Below, in pieces: positions 24,382 to 33,210 of a stretch of 64,000 nt of DNA. The first letter of the stretch is position 1; each line of letters begins with the position of its first letter. Under the pieces are notes generated by a model. That model had not been told where the DNA came from and did not search any database. It was given only the letters and a program-made list of their open reading frames with translations. The position numbers were made by a program, and so were the translations under genes. Location: NCBI GenBank assembly GCA_963976795.1, contig CAXBLT010000010.1, positions 33,415 to 97,414 of the forward strand. Direction: 5' to 3'. Source of the stretch: UBA7359 sp963976795. GTDB lineage: Bacteria; Pseudomonadota; Gammaproteobacteria; Eutrophobiales; Eutrophobiaceae.

Positions 24382-25619
24382 AATTTTTATTAAGTATCAC
24401 TATCTGCTTAGGTTTATTACTCGGTTTTAATACCTATGCGGAAAAAGATCATGATCATGCACATAATGAAACCACTCATTCAGAGCAAGCTGAAGGAGAA
24501 GAACATGAAGGAGAAGAACATGAAGGAGAAGAGCATGAAGGAGAAGAGCATGAAGGAGAAGAGCATGAAGAATCTCTTGTAATTTCTGAAAAAGAAATCG
24601 AAGAGTTTGATATTAAGCTTGATAAAGTTGCGAGCGGCAGTATTAAGGAAACAATAACCTTGCCGGGAGAGATTACACTTGATCCGGATCGTTTGATTCA
24701 TATTGTTCCGCGTGTTTCCGGCATTACCAAACAAGTTTTTAAATCCTTGGGTGATAGTGTTAAAACAGGTGATTTATTAGCCACATTATCGAGTCGTGAA
24801 CTGGCTGAGATTAAGGCTGAAACGGAAGCTGCCAAGAGTCGTTATGATTTAGCTATATCAACGTATGAACGTGAGAGAAAACTAAAGAAGGAAGGTTTAA
24901 CGTCTGAAAGGGAATTTCAGGAAGCACAACAAATTAAAGATAACGCTTTTATAGAATACAAGCTGGCTAAACAAAAACTACGTGCTATCGGAATCGAGCA
25001 ATTGAACAATCTATGTAATGATGATTGTGATTTAACCTTGTATGAAATACGTTCACCTAGTGATGGAGTGATTACGGATAAACATGTTGTTCAGGGAGAA
25101 CTAATGAGTGAACAAAGTAGACCATTTGTCATTTCTAACCTTGATCGTATTTGGGTAAATTTAACTGTTTATCAAAAAGATTTGGAAAAGATAAAAACGG
25201 GGCAACACGTCCGTGTGATTTCAGGTTACGGTGTACCCGATGTTGAAAGCGTTATAGATTATATAAGTCCAAAAGTTTCTGAAGAAACACGAAGTGCCAC
25301 TGCACGTGTTGTCATTGATAATCAAGATCAAAAATGGCGTCCCGGTTTGTTCGTATCAGTTCAGGTGACATTATCAAACTTTACCGGTGACATTGTTATT
25401 CCAAAAACAGCTATCGAGTCTATCGATAATAAATCTGTTGTTTTTATCAAAACTGAAGAAGGGTTTGAACCGCATCCCGTGGAACTTGGGCGTAGTGATG
25501 ATACTCATGTCGAAGTATTGGATGGGCTAGAGTCAGGAGAACAATATGTGACCCAAAATGCATTTGTATTAAAAGCGCAAATGCAAAAATCATCCTTCGG
25601 CGATGGTCATGGCCACTAA
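24378..25619 (+). CDS. czcB: Periplasmic adaptor of HME-RND efflux (CzcB-like)
   Basis: The membrane-fusion protein has 413 residues. A signal peptide is followed by an acidic, His-rich segment: HDHAHNETTHSEQ then five EGEEH repeats (residues ~39-63). The usual adaptor domains follow: beta-barrel/lipoyl (VSGITKQVFKSLGDSVKTGDLLA), hairpin (SRYDLAISTYERERKL...) and a C-terminal membrane-proximal domain ending GDGHGH. The repeat segment probably binds divalent metal. Middle gene of czcCBA. Confidence 0.9.
   Translation: MKFLLSITICLGLLLGFNTYAEKDHDHAHNETTHSEQAEGEEHEGEEHEGEEHEGEEHEGEEHEESLVISEKEIEEFDIKLDKVASGSIKETITLPGEITLDPDRLIHIVPRVSGITKQVFKSLGDSVKTGDLLATLSSRELAEIKAETEAAKSRYDLAISTYERERKLKKEGLTSEREFQEAQQIKDNAFIEYKLAKQKLRAIGIEQLNNLCNDDCDLTLYEIRSPSDGVITDKHVVQGELMSEQSRPFVISNLDRIWVNLTVYQKDLEKIKTGQHVRVISGYGVPDVESVIDYISPKVSEETRSATARVVIDNQDQKWRPGLFVSVQVTLSNFTGDIVIPKTAIESIDNKSVVFIKTEEGFEPHPVELGRSDDTHVEVLDGLESGEQYVTQNAFVLKAQMQKSSFGDGHGH
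24492..24566 (+). repeat. Five tandem 15-bp units (EGEEH codons)
   Basis: The unit GAAGGAGAAGARCAT is repeated five times in frame, with only one variable base (the first two units end AACAT, the last three AGCAT). The near-identity suggests recent slippage growth of a His/Glu metal-binding tract. Confidence 0.9.
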
Positions 25620-25646
25620 TTAAAACCGAATAAAGAGAATTTAAAA

Positions 25647-28600
25647 ATGATTGATAAATTAATCGACTTTAGCCTGCATAACCGATTACTGATGGTGTTG
25701 TTTGCCATCATGATAATGATTGCAGGTTATCGGGCCTATACGCAAATACCCATTGATGCATTCCCTGATGTCTCACCAAATTTAGTACAAGTCTTTACCG
25801 AAACGGAAGGTCTTGCTCCGGAAGAAATCGAAATGTACGTCACCTTTCCGGTGGAAGTGGCTATGACCGGATTACCCGGCATCGATAATGTTCGCTCTAT
25901 ATCCAACTTTGGTCTGTCAGTAGTGAATGTTTATTTTGAAGATGACGTTGATATTTATTTTGCGCGTCAATTAGTCAACGAACGTTTGCAGGAAGCAAGA
26001 GAACAAATACCAGATGGTTTTGGTGAGCCGGTAATGGGACCCATTTCGACTGGTATGGGATTAATCCTGTTTTATTATCTTGAAGATGCCACCGGTCAAT
26101 ATTCACTGATAGAGCTACGAGAGATTCAGGACTGGATAGTCAAATTCAATTTACAAACTGTACCAGGTGTTACTGAGATACTGGGTATAGGCGGTTTTGA
26201 AAAACAATTTCATGTGGAAATTAACCCCGATGCTTTATTACGTTATTCGGTATCGTTAAATGAAGTAATTGAACGTATTCGTGCCAATAATCTAAATGTC
26301 GGTGCACAGTTCATCGAGAAGAACTCTGAAGAGTTTATTGTCCGTTCTGTTGGATTAGCCAAAGGCATTGATGATTTAAATAATATAGTCATAAAGACTG
26401 TAGATGGCAGCCCTATTTTTTTGGGAGATCTGGCGGGTATTAAAACAGGGGGTGCTATACGCAGAGGGTTACAAACCCGTAATGGTGTAGAGGAAGTGAT
26501 TGCCGGGATGGTAATTAAATTGTTTGGTACCAATTCTTCAACAGTGATTGCAGATGTTGAAAAAAGATTAAGTGAGATTAATAAGATACTTCCTGAAGGG
26601 ATTCGAATCGTTCCTTATTATGAACAAAAAAGTCTGGTTGAGGCATGTGTTAAGACTGTAACAGATGCTTTGGTTCAAGGTGTTGTATTGGTAGTTATTA
26701 TCCTGCTAGTGTTTTTGGGGGCACTACGGCCCAGTTTTGTCGTTGCGATATCAATTCCGTTTTCGGCCTTCTTTGCTTTGATAGGCATGTATGTTCTCGA
26801 TATCTCTGCCAACTTGATGTCGTTCGGTGGATTAGCAATAGCAATTGGCATGATGGTCGATGGCGGTGTTGTCATGGTCGAAAATATCGATCGCCTGTTA
26901 CGCAAAGCAAGTCCGGATGAGCCAGTATTACATATCGTAGGCCGTGCCTGTCGTGAAGTGGGAAGGCCGATTGTCTTTGCAATTGTCATTATTCTGATCG
27001 TGTTTCTCCCTTTGTTTACTTTGCAAGGAGTAGAAGGAAAAACATTTGGGCCTTTGGCGTATACCATTGCATTGGCGATGACGGGATCTTTGTTATTTGC
27101 AATCTTTATCGCTCCTGTACTTGCCTCATTTGTCATGAGCAAGCCTAAACAGAAAGAAAATGAAGATGGTGAAGATCATGTACCCATCGTGAAATGGTTA
27201 CTTAAAATTTATACGCCACTGGTACGCTATTTCGTTCATAACCGAATCATTGCATTAATCGTTGCGTTTATCTTAATTGCTATCGGCGGTGCAATTTTTC
27301 CTCAACTGGGTGCTGAGTTCACACCAAAGTTGAATGAAGGCACGATAGTTGTTCGCTTAACTATGGCACCGTCTATTTCTTTAAAAGAAAGTAAGCGTAA
27401 TACCATGTTAGTTGAAAAGCGCTTTTTAGAAATTCCTGAAATTACCAAGGTGGTGACACGTATCGGCCGTGGTGAAGTAGGAGCACATGCTGATCCAACT
27501 AACTCCGCCGAAATGTATGTCATTCTTAAACCAAATACGGAATGGCGTAAGCCTAAAGATCAATCTTTCATCGAAGATCAGATTCGGGAAAAAATAAAAA
27601 ACATCCCGGGCATTCAGGCGAACTTAACTCAACCTATAAAAATGACGGTTGATGAATTACTGGAGGGTGTCAGAGCGGAACTCGCAGTAAAAGTTTTTGG
27701 TGATGATCTGGATATTTTAAAACAGAAAGCCGATGAAATAGCAGCAGTGATACAGGAAGTTGAGGGGGCTGCAGATGTTCAAGTAGATCAGGTATCGGGT
27801 GTTCCACAACTTCGCATTCGTCCCGATAGGCAAGCGATTGCTCGTTATGGTTTAAATCTGGAAGATGTGCAGAGTGTTATCAGTGCCGCAGTCGGTGGTG
27901 TTTCTGCCGGGCAGATCTTTGAAGGGATACGCCGTTTTGATATTTTTGTTCGATATACACCGGAAGCAAGAGCGACAAAAGACGATATTAGACAAATACT
28001 GATCGAAACGCCTGATGGAATAAAAGTGCCGCTTGAACAAGTCGCTTTGATTGAAGAACTGGTTGGTCAAAGACAGATCACACGACAAAACAATCAACGT
28101 TTTATTACGGTACAAAGTAATGTTGTCGGTCGTGATATTGTTACCTTTGTCGAAGAAGCACAACAACAAATTGATCAAAGTGTTGAGTTACCTCCTGGTT
28201 ATCTAGTGACTTGGGGTGGGCAGTATCGTTTACAACAAGAAGCGAATAAGCGTTTAGCAATTGTTATTCCTGTTACGTTACTATTAATTTTCATTATGCT
28301 TTATAGCAGTTTTAATTCATTTAAAAATGCGACGTTAATCTTCTTAAATATTCCATTGGCTCTAGTAGGAGGAGTGGTCGCTTTATGGTTAAGCGGGCAG
28401 AATCTTTCTGTACCGGCCTCTGTCGGTTTTATTTCACTCTTTGGTATTGCCTTAATGAATGGAATTGTACTGGTAACCTACTTTAATCAATTATTTGAGA
28501 AGGGAATGAATATTGATGAAGTATCTATTCAAGGAGCGTGTCTCAGATTAAGACCTGTATTGATGACTGCTTTAACAACAATCCTGGCGATGATTCCACT

Positions 28601-28751
28601 ATTATTCTCTACAGGTACAGGAAGTGAAGTTCAACGTCCATTAGCAACAGTGGTCGTGGGTGGAATAGTAACCTCAACCATTTTAACTTTGTTAGTGATC
28701 CCCGCACTTTATAAATGGTTCGCCATTCATATTGAACCTGAAAATAATTAA
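25647..28751 (+). CDS. czcA: HME-RND heavy-metal exporter (CzcA-like)
   Basis: This inner-membrane proton/metal antiporter has 1034 residues. It has RND architecture: NRLLMVLFAIMIMIAGYRAY at TM1, IPIDAFPDVSPNLVQV, and the TM4 proton-relay motif AIGMMVDGGVVMVEN with Asp405. The motif has DGG followed by VVMVEN, not the DAAIVMIENAHK form of CusA. Divalent cations (Zn, Co, Cd or Ni) are therefore the likely substrates. The metal cannot be fixed from sequence. Pump subunit of the czcCBA operon with the PII-like and CDF genes downstream. Confidence 0.92.
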   Translation: MIDKLIDFSLHNRLLMVLFAIMIMIAGYRAYTQIPIDAFPDVSPNLVQVFTETEGLAPEEIEMYVTFPVEVAMTGLPGIDNVRSISNFGLSVVNVYFEDDVDIYFARQLVNERLQEAREQIPDGFGEPVMGPISTGMGLILFYYLEDATGQYSLIELREIQDWIVKFNLQTVPGVTEILGIGGFEKQFHVEINPDALLRYSVSLNEVIERIRANNLNVGAQFIEKNSEEFIVRSVGLAKGIDDLNNIVIKTVDGSPIFLGDLAGIKTGGAIRRGLQTRNGVEEVIAGMVIKLFGTNSSTVIADVEKRLSEINKILPEGIRIVPYYEQKSLVEACVKTVTDALVQGVVLVVIILLVFLGALRPSFVVAISIPFSAFFALIGMYVLDISANLMSFGGLAIAIGMMVDGGVVMVENIDRLLRKASPDEPVLHIVGRACREVGRPIVFAIVIILIVFLPLFTLQGVEGKTFGPLAYTIALAMTGSLLFAIFIAPVLASFVMSKPKQKENEDGEDHVPIVKWLLKIYTPLVRYFVHNRIIALIVAFILIAIGGAIFPQLGAEFTPKLNEGTIVVRLTMAPSISLKESKRNTMLVEKRFLEIPEITKVVTRIGRGEVGAHADPTNSAEMYVILKPNTEWRKPKDQSFIEDQIREKIKNIPGIQANLTQPIKMTVDELLEGVRAELAVKVFGDDLDILKQKADEIAAVIQEVEGAADVQVDQVSGVPQLRIRPDRQAIARYGLNLEDVQSVISAAVGGVSAGQIFEGIRRFDIFVRYTPEARATKDDIRQILIETPDGIKVPLEQVALIEELVGQRQITRQNNQRFITVQSNVVGRDIVTFVEEAQQQIDQSVELPPGYLVTWGGQYRLQQEANKRLAIVIPVTLLLIFIMLYSSFNSFKNATLIFLNIPLALVGGVVALWLSGQNLSVPASVGFISLFGIALMNGIVLVTYFNQLFEKGMNIDEVSIQGACLRLRPVLMTALTTILAMIPLLFSTGTGSEVQRPLATVVVGGIVTSTILTLLVIPALYKWFAIHIEPENN

Positions 28752-28774
28752 AGCCAATATTGGAGAATTTAAGT

Positions 28775-29116
28775 ATGAAAATGATAGTTGCATACATAAA
28801 AGAACATATGCTTGAAAATGTGACTCTGGCGCTACATAAGATTGATGGGTTAACAGGGATGAGCATAGCTAATTACAAAGGTTTTGGAAGAAGCCGTGGT
28901 GGTACAGAAAATGAAGAGCGTCTTGAAGACGGTTTTGACTTTTTGCCGTGTATTAAAATGGAAATAACATGTGAGGATGAACTTGTCGAAAAAATAGTAC
29001 ATGAAATACAAACGCACGCTCATACAGGTTTACGACGTGATGGTAAAATCTATGTTTTACCAGTAGACAATGCAATTCGAATTAGTACTGGTGCTGCGGG
29101 AAAAGATGCAATCTAA
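28775..29116 (+). CDS. PII-like signalling protein of the metal-efflux-associated group
   Basis: The 113-residue protein has the PII fold: MKMIVAYIKEHMLENVTLAL, a T-loop region GFGRSRGG, and the final strand block GKIYVLPVDNAIRISTG. It is known that a divergent PII group (PII-NG) sits beside heavy-metal efflux genes; this fits. The usual uridylylated T-loop Tyr is not evident. ATG 28775 is preferred to TTG 28760 because GGAG precedes it. A second divergent PII-like protein is at 42941. Confidence 0.8.
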   Translation: MKMIVAYIKEHMLENVTLALHKIDGLTGMSIANYKGFGRSRGGTENEERLEDGFDFLPCIKMEITCEDELVEKIVHEIQTHAHTGLRRDGKIYVLPVDNAIRISTGAAGKDAI

Positions 29117-29136
29117 TATTGTGATATTCTAATAAC

Positions 29137-30072
29137 ATGAATACATCTCATGTACACACCGAACATGTAAACGTTAAAAATGCCGATGGTATAAGGCGAT
29201 TAATACTTGCACTATTTGTCAATCTTGTATTGACCGTAGTACAGGTCATTGGTGGAATTATTTCAGGAAGCCTTGCACTCGTTGCTGATGCGCTTCATAA
29301 CTTTAGCGATGCAGCATCACTTCTAATTGCACTGATTGCCAGAAGATGGGCAGAGAAGCCTGCGGATGAAAATCGTACCTTTGGTTATAAGCGTGCTGAA
29401 TTAATCGGTGCAATGATCAATTTAACAACATTGATCTTGATCGGGATCTATCTTCTATTTGAAGCCATCATGCGCGTTTTTGAAACCGAACCGATAGCCG
29501 GTTGGATCGTCGTTATCATTGCCTGTATTGCATTAGTTATAGATGTAATAACAGCTGTATTGACTTATACCATGTCAAAAGACAGTCTTAATATTCGTGC
29601 TGCCTTTTTACATAATGTAGCAGATGCACTCAGCAGTGTCGCGGTTATCATTGCCGGCACACTTATCATTCTTTATGAATGGTACATTGTGGATACTGTT
29701 TGTACTTTCCTGATTGCAGGTTATGTACTTTTTCATGGTTATGTCGAAATAAAATCAGTGATTAGGATTTTGATGCAAAGTGTACCGACAGATATCGATA
29801 TCAATGAAGTGACCAAGAAACTGGAGGAGATTGAAAATATAAAGGAAGTACACCACCTACATGTGTGGGAATTAAATGAACATGATCGGTCACTCGAAGC
29901 ACATGTCGTTATTTCTGAGTCGGGACATCAAGATGCAGAAAAGATCAAAGGTCAAATAAAAGATATTTTAAATGAATCATTTCAGATATCGCATTCAACT
30001 ATCGAGTTTGAATATGAGAGTCAGTCAAACAATAATAACTGTTGTGATAATTCAATCATCACTCCTCATTGA
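29137..30072 (+). CDS. Cation diffusion facilitator (ZitB/CzcD-like zinc exporter)
   Basis: The 311-residue CDF protein has six membrane helices, metal-site motifs DALHNFSDA (HxxxD) in TM2 and HNVADALSS in TM5, and the cytosolic C-terminal domain with HHLHVWELNE. It exports Zn/Cd/Co-type ions into the periplasm, where CzcCBA can take them up. The conserved His-rich loop is short. Cotranscribed with the PII-like gene 20 bases upstream. Confidence 0.92.
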   Translation: MNTSHVHTEHVNVKNADGIRRLILALFVNLVLTVVQVIGGIISGSLALVADALHNFSDAASLLIALIARRWAEKPADENRTFGYKRAELIGAMINLTTLILIGIYLLFEAIMRVFETEPIAGWIVVIIACIALVIDVITAVLTYTMSKDSLNIRAAFLHNVADALSSVAVIIAGTLIILYEWYIVDTVCTFLIAGYVLFHGYVEIKSVIRILMQSVPTDIDINEVTKKLEEIENIKEVHHLHVWELNEHDRSLEAHVVISESGHQDAEKIKGQIKDILNESFQISHSTIEFEYESQSNNNNCCDNSIITPH

Positions 30073-30093
30073 TAAATTGAAATATAAAATACT

Positions 30094-30699
30094 ATGAGCA
30101 ATTGTGGATGTCATGAGGATATAGATCCAAAGAACCAACGTAATCTCTTAATTGTTTTATTAGTCATTAATGGCGTTATGTTTTTATTTGAGTTTGCGTT
30201 CGGTTTATATGCAGAATCGACAGGGTTAATTGCAGATTCACTCGATATGTTAGCGGATGCCATGGTATATGGTTCAGCATTATTCGTTATTGGTAAAACG
30301 GCAATAGCTAAAGCGAATTCAGCGATGTTGAGCGGCGTGTTTCAAATGTTACTTGGGTTTGGGGTAATTATCGAAGTTGTTCGACGTTTCATATTTGGTA
30401 GTGAACCAATTTCTGCCGTTATGATTGTTATTTCACTAATCGCTTTAACCGCAAATATTGTTTGCCTTGTTTTACTGAATAAACATAAACAGGGTGAAAT
30501 TCATATGCGAGCAACTTGGATTTTTTCAAAGAACGATGTAATTGCAAATTTAGGCGTAATAACTGCTGGTTTATTAGTAGCATACTTTGATTCAGCAATA
30601 CCCGATTTAATTATTGGCGCAATAATTTCAGCGGTTGTTCTATATGGAAGTTACCAAATCTTCAGTGAAGCAATTGAAGCACGGAGGCATGTGAATTAA
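30094..30699 (+). CDS. Short CDF-type cation transporter lacking the C-terminal domain
   Basis: The 201-residue membrane protein has an N-terminal CGCHED metal-ligand stretch and about six helices. CDF-like motifs are DSLDMLADAM in TM2 and KNDVIANLG in TM5, where Asp replaces parts of the His-Asp pairs. The cytosolic domain of ordinary CDF proteins is absent. Metal specificity is probably altered. It follows the full-length CDF gene by 21 bases. Confidence 0.8.
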   Translation: MSNCGCHEDIDPKNQRNLLIVLLVINGVMFLFEFAFGLYAESTGLIADSLDMLADAMVYGSALFVIGKTAIAKANSAMLSGVFQMLLGFGVIIEVVRRFIFGSEPISAVMIVISLIALTANIVCLVLLNKHKQGEIHMRATWIFSKNDVIANLGVITAGLLVAYFDSAIPDLIIGAIISAVVLYGSYQIFSEAIEARRHVN

Positions 30700-30719
30700 A
30701 TTCGTATTATTTTTAGAGT

Positions 30720-31322
30720 ATGACTGATTTATTAAGAGTGTTTTTACCCATATATTTGTTTATATTTTTCTTTGCTGTGTTTCTGCTCAGAACAATCATT
30801 ATATGGAAAAAAACAGGCATAAATGCGTATGTTTTACTTAATCAATCTGGGGCATACGGTGTAATTGGATTCTATTTCAAGATATTGCCCTTTTTCAGTA
30901 TATTGGCAGTGATTATCTTCTCTTTCTTTCCTGAACATTATGCGTTGTTAGGTCCCATCCTGTGGTTAGAAAACCAAATTTTAATATTTTTAGGGTTAAT
31001 TTTGATGGTCGCATCACTGGTTTGGATTTGGGTATCACAAACTCAAATGGGTAACTCCTGGCGAATTGGTATTGATGAAGAAAATAAAACGGAGTTGGTC
31101 ACCAATGGAGTTTTTTCACTTTCAAGGAATCCCATATTTTTGGGAATGAAATTAAACTCTTTGGGATTTTTTCTTGTAATACCTAATGCAATTACGTTGG
31201 TTGTCTTATTGCTTGGTGTTGCACTGATTGATGTACAAGTCGCTCTCGAGGAAGAATATCTCGGCAAAGTACATGGCGATATATATAAAGAATATATTAG
31301 TAATGTGAGAAGGTGGTTGTAA
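30720..31322 (+). CDS. Isoprenylcysteine carboxyl methyltransferase-like membrane protein
   Basis: The 200-residue protein has 4-5 membrane segments. A C-terminal part of the ICMT/phospholipid methyltransferase type shows TQMGNSWRIGI, NGVFSLSRNPIFLGMKL and EEEYLGKVHGDIYKEYISNVRRWL. Members with this motif are often next to metal efflux genes. The substrate is unknown. Last gene of the czc operon, ending where the convergent b561 gene begins. Confidence 0.75.
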   Translation: MTDLLRVFLPIYLFIFFFAVFLLRTIIIWKKTGINAYVLLNQSGAYGVIGFYFKILPFFSILAVIIFSFFPEHYALLGPILWLENQILIFLGLILMVASLVWIWVSQTQMGNSWRIGIDEENKTELVTNGVFSLSRNPIFLGMKLNSLGFFLVIPNAITLVVLLLGVALIDVQVALEEEYLGKVHGDIYKEYISNVRRWL

Positions 31323-31342
31323 CACCATTATAATTAATACTA

Positions 31343-31972
31343 TTATTCATTAATTTTCTTTTTACCCGTTATCATCGCTTTGATCAGGTTTTCTTTATGA
31401 AGTTTACTTGAAGCAATGACACCAATAATATGAAGAAAGATTAATGCTAATGTGAAATTTGTTGCGCCTTCATGTATCTCTTCCCAGAACTCTTCTTCAT
31501 CCTCTTGTTCTTCTTTTTCTTCGTACTCGTATTCACCGGCACTGGCGTATGATTCGCTAATTAACACTATCTCACTTGAATCTGCCAAAGGACCTTTGCC
31601 TTCTTCAATAGCGTAAACTTTTAGACCACTCACTGTTACAACGAATAGGCTGGCTAATAAAAGGATTACCATACAACCACCTGCTGGGTTATGTCCAAGG
31701 TAGTGTTTTGGGTGTTTCATTACTAACCCTTTTAAATACTGAAATACTGTTTGTGGTGAATAAATAAAATCAGAAAATCGCGCATGCTTTGTTCCGATGA
31801 AACCCCATATGACACGAAAAGAGATTAATCCCAAAACAGTATACCCGGCATAAATGTGCCAAATGTTTTCTTCTTCTCCCGAAAAATAGGCTATAAAAAA
31901 AGCAATGACTAATGACCAATGAAAAATCCTGATCAGAATATCCCACACTTTTATTTCATTGTTTTGTTCCAT
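31343..31972 (-). CDS. Cytochrome b561-like membrane protein with acidic insert
   Basis: The 209-residue protein has about four helices with haem-ligand His residues (RIFHWSLVIAFF, HIYAGYTVLG, HNPAGGCMVI, IFLHIIGVIASS). Such b-type cytochromes move electrons between quinones and periplasmic partners. An unusual run of ~25 mostly acidic residues (EYEYEEKEEQEDEEEFWEEI) precedes the last helix. Its promoter faces the LuxR gene 50 bases away. Confidence 0.82.
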   Translation of the reverse strand: MEQNNEIKVWDILIRIFHWSLVIAFFIAYFSGEEENIWHIYAGYTVLGLISFRVIWGFIGTKHARFSDFIYSPQTVFQYLKGLVMKHPKHYLGHNPAGGCMVILLLASLFVVTVSGLKVYAIEEGKGPLADSSEIVLISESYASAGEYEYEEKEEQEDEEEFWEEIHEGATNFTLALIFLHIIGVIASSKLHKENLIKAMITGKKKINE

Positions 31973-32022
31973 ATCTAATCTCCAAGTCCAATGCTATTGA
32001 TTCACAACTATTTAGTTGTAAT

Positions 32023-32634
32023 ATGCGCACTTACTTGGAAAATCTCTATCCTACATATGTGAAGTCCATACGAATCAAGATGTTAGATTTAAATGAAATA
32101 ATGTTTGAAGGTCGTTTTCGATTGTTTTTGTTAAGCGCTTTTGTGCTTATCGGTTTACTCGCAGCAATTGATATTTTTGCCGATATTCAAGAAGGGACTG
32201 AAAGCTTGCATATCGTAATAGAAGGGATTGTATTTACTATATCCATCATCGGTGCCTTGGCAATTTCCTTGCGTTTATTGAAAGAAGCAAAACAATCTCG
32301 CTTGATGATGAAGGAAATGGGGAGGGAATTACAGAAGCATAGGGAGGAGGCGACTGAATGGCGAAACGAGACACAAGCCTTATTACAAGGCTTGGGCGCT
32401 TCGGTTAATAATCAATTTGAGCGTTGGGATTTGACGCCATCTGAAAAAGAAATAGCATTATTTCTTCTGAAGGGTTTGAGTCATAAAGAAGTGGCTTACA
32501 TTCGAGAGGTGAGTGAAGCGACTGCCAGGCAACAAGCCCGATCCATCTACATAAAAGCGGGGCTTTCTGGACGACACGATCTAGCAGCATTTTTTCTTGA
32601 AGACTTGGCATTACCATTAAACGAAAAGAACTAA
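32023..32634 (+). CDS. Membrane-anchored LuxR-type transcription regulator
   Basis: The 203-residue protein has an N-terminal part with two hydrophobic helices (~35-85), a coiled-coil linker (KEMGRELQKHREEATEWRNET) and a C-terminal LuxR HTH (LTPSEKEIALFLLKGLSHKEVAYI...SEATARQQARSIYIKAGL). DNA binding from a membrane-tethered position would be unusual but known. Divergent from the b561 gene, which may be its target. Confidence 0.8.
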   Translation: MRTYLENLYPTYVKSIRIKMLDLNEIMFEGRFRLFLLSAFVLIGLLAAIDIFADIQEGTESLHIVIEGIVFTISIIGALAISLRLLKEAKQSRLMMKEMGRELQKHREEATEWRNETQALLQGLGASVNNQFERWDLTPSEKEIALFLLKGLSHKEVAYIREVSEATARQQARSIYIKAGLSGRHDLAAFFLEDLALPLNEKN

Positions 32635-32644
32635 TTCTTTGGCC

Positions 32645-32676
32645 CTGACTCTATGCTTAACTTCAAAGTCTATACC
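32645..32676 (+). promoter_or_regulatory. Candidate MerR-type promoter, 20-bp spacer, without a gene directly after it
   Basis: CTGACT, a 20-bp spacer and TATACC. It matches the promoter of merR at 35977 in the core CTCTAT and AACTTCA positions. No MerR-type gene follows; the next gene is bfd 228 bases on. Confidence 0.4.
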
Positions 32677-32836
32677 TATCTCAAAAGCAGTGATTGAGGT
32701 TTCAATTTCACATGTACTCAATAAAAACAACTTGGCTTGATTGGCAAGGTTGCTATGGAAAATTATTTACAATCAAAATGTAAGTTTTTGAAAAACCTAA
32801 TTATTTAATTACATCAGGTTTTTAGTAATTTCTATT

Positions 32837-32851
32837 TGATAATAATTCTCA
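32837..32851 (+). promoter_or_regulatory. Fur box upstream of bfd
   Basis: TGATAATAATTCTCA differs at one position from the 7-1-7 Fur consensus. It lies ~55 bases before the bfd start. Confidence 0.7.
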
Positions 32852-32904
32852 TTTTTATTACAATTACTATTAATGTTTAAAGAATAACTAGCGATTAATA
32901 ATTT

Positions 32905-33102
32905 ATGTACATCTGTGTTTGTAATGCAATAACCGATACTGACATCAAACAAGTGGTAGAGGATGGGGCAAATTGTATGAGCCACCTTGAATCAAAGCTT
33001 GGTGTCAGTAATCAATGTGGTACATGCGCTTGCGATGCTAAGCGTTGTCTTACAGAGGCGTTAGAAGAGCAATTTAACGATCTCGATCTTATTACCTACT
33101 AA
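32905..33102 (+). CDS. bfd: Bacterioferritin-associated ferredoxin
   Basis: The 65-residue [2Fe-2S] protein has the four cysteines C4, C6 (CVC) and C38, C41 (CGTC). In known systems Bfd reduces ferric iron stored in bacterioferritin. Expression under iron limitation is implied by the Fur-type site upstream and agrees with Bfd biology. The ferritin gene itself is not in the window. Confidence 0.92.
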   Translation: MYICVCNAITDTDIKQVVEDGANCMSHLESKLGVSNQCGTCACDAKRCLTEALEEQFNDLDLITY

Positions 33103-33158
33103 ACACCCTTAAACATATTTTCTACATAACAACCTAGCAGGTTGTTTTGATTGTTAGA

Positions 33159-33173
33159 TGAGAATAATTATTA
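33159..33173 (+). promoter_or_regulatory. Fur box upstream of the TonB-dependent receptor
   Basis: TGAGAATAATTATTA has two mismatches to the 15-bp Fur consensus and lies ~38 bases before the ATG at 33211. Confidence 0.72.
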
Positions 33174-33210
33174 TTATAATTTAGAATGAATATTAAAATT
33201 GGGAGGAATA

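Noticed and set aside
24480..24734. Minus-strand frame rich in Phe/Met/Leu opposite the CzcB repeats
   Set aside because: It is the antisense of the 15-bp EGEEH repeats and czcB coding DNA; it has no support of its own.
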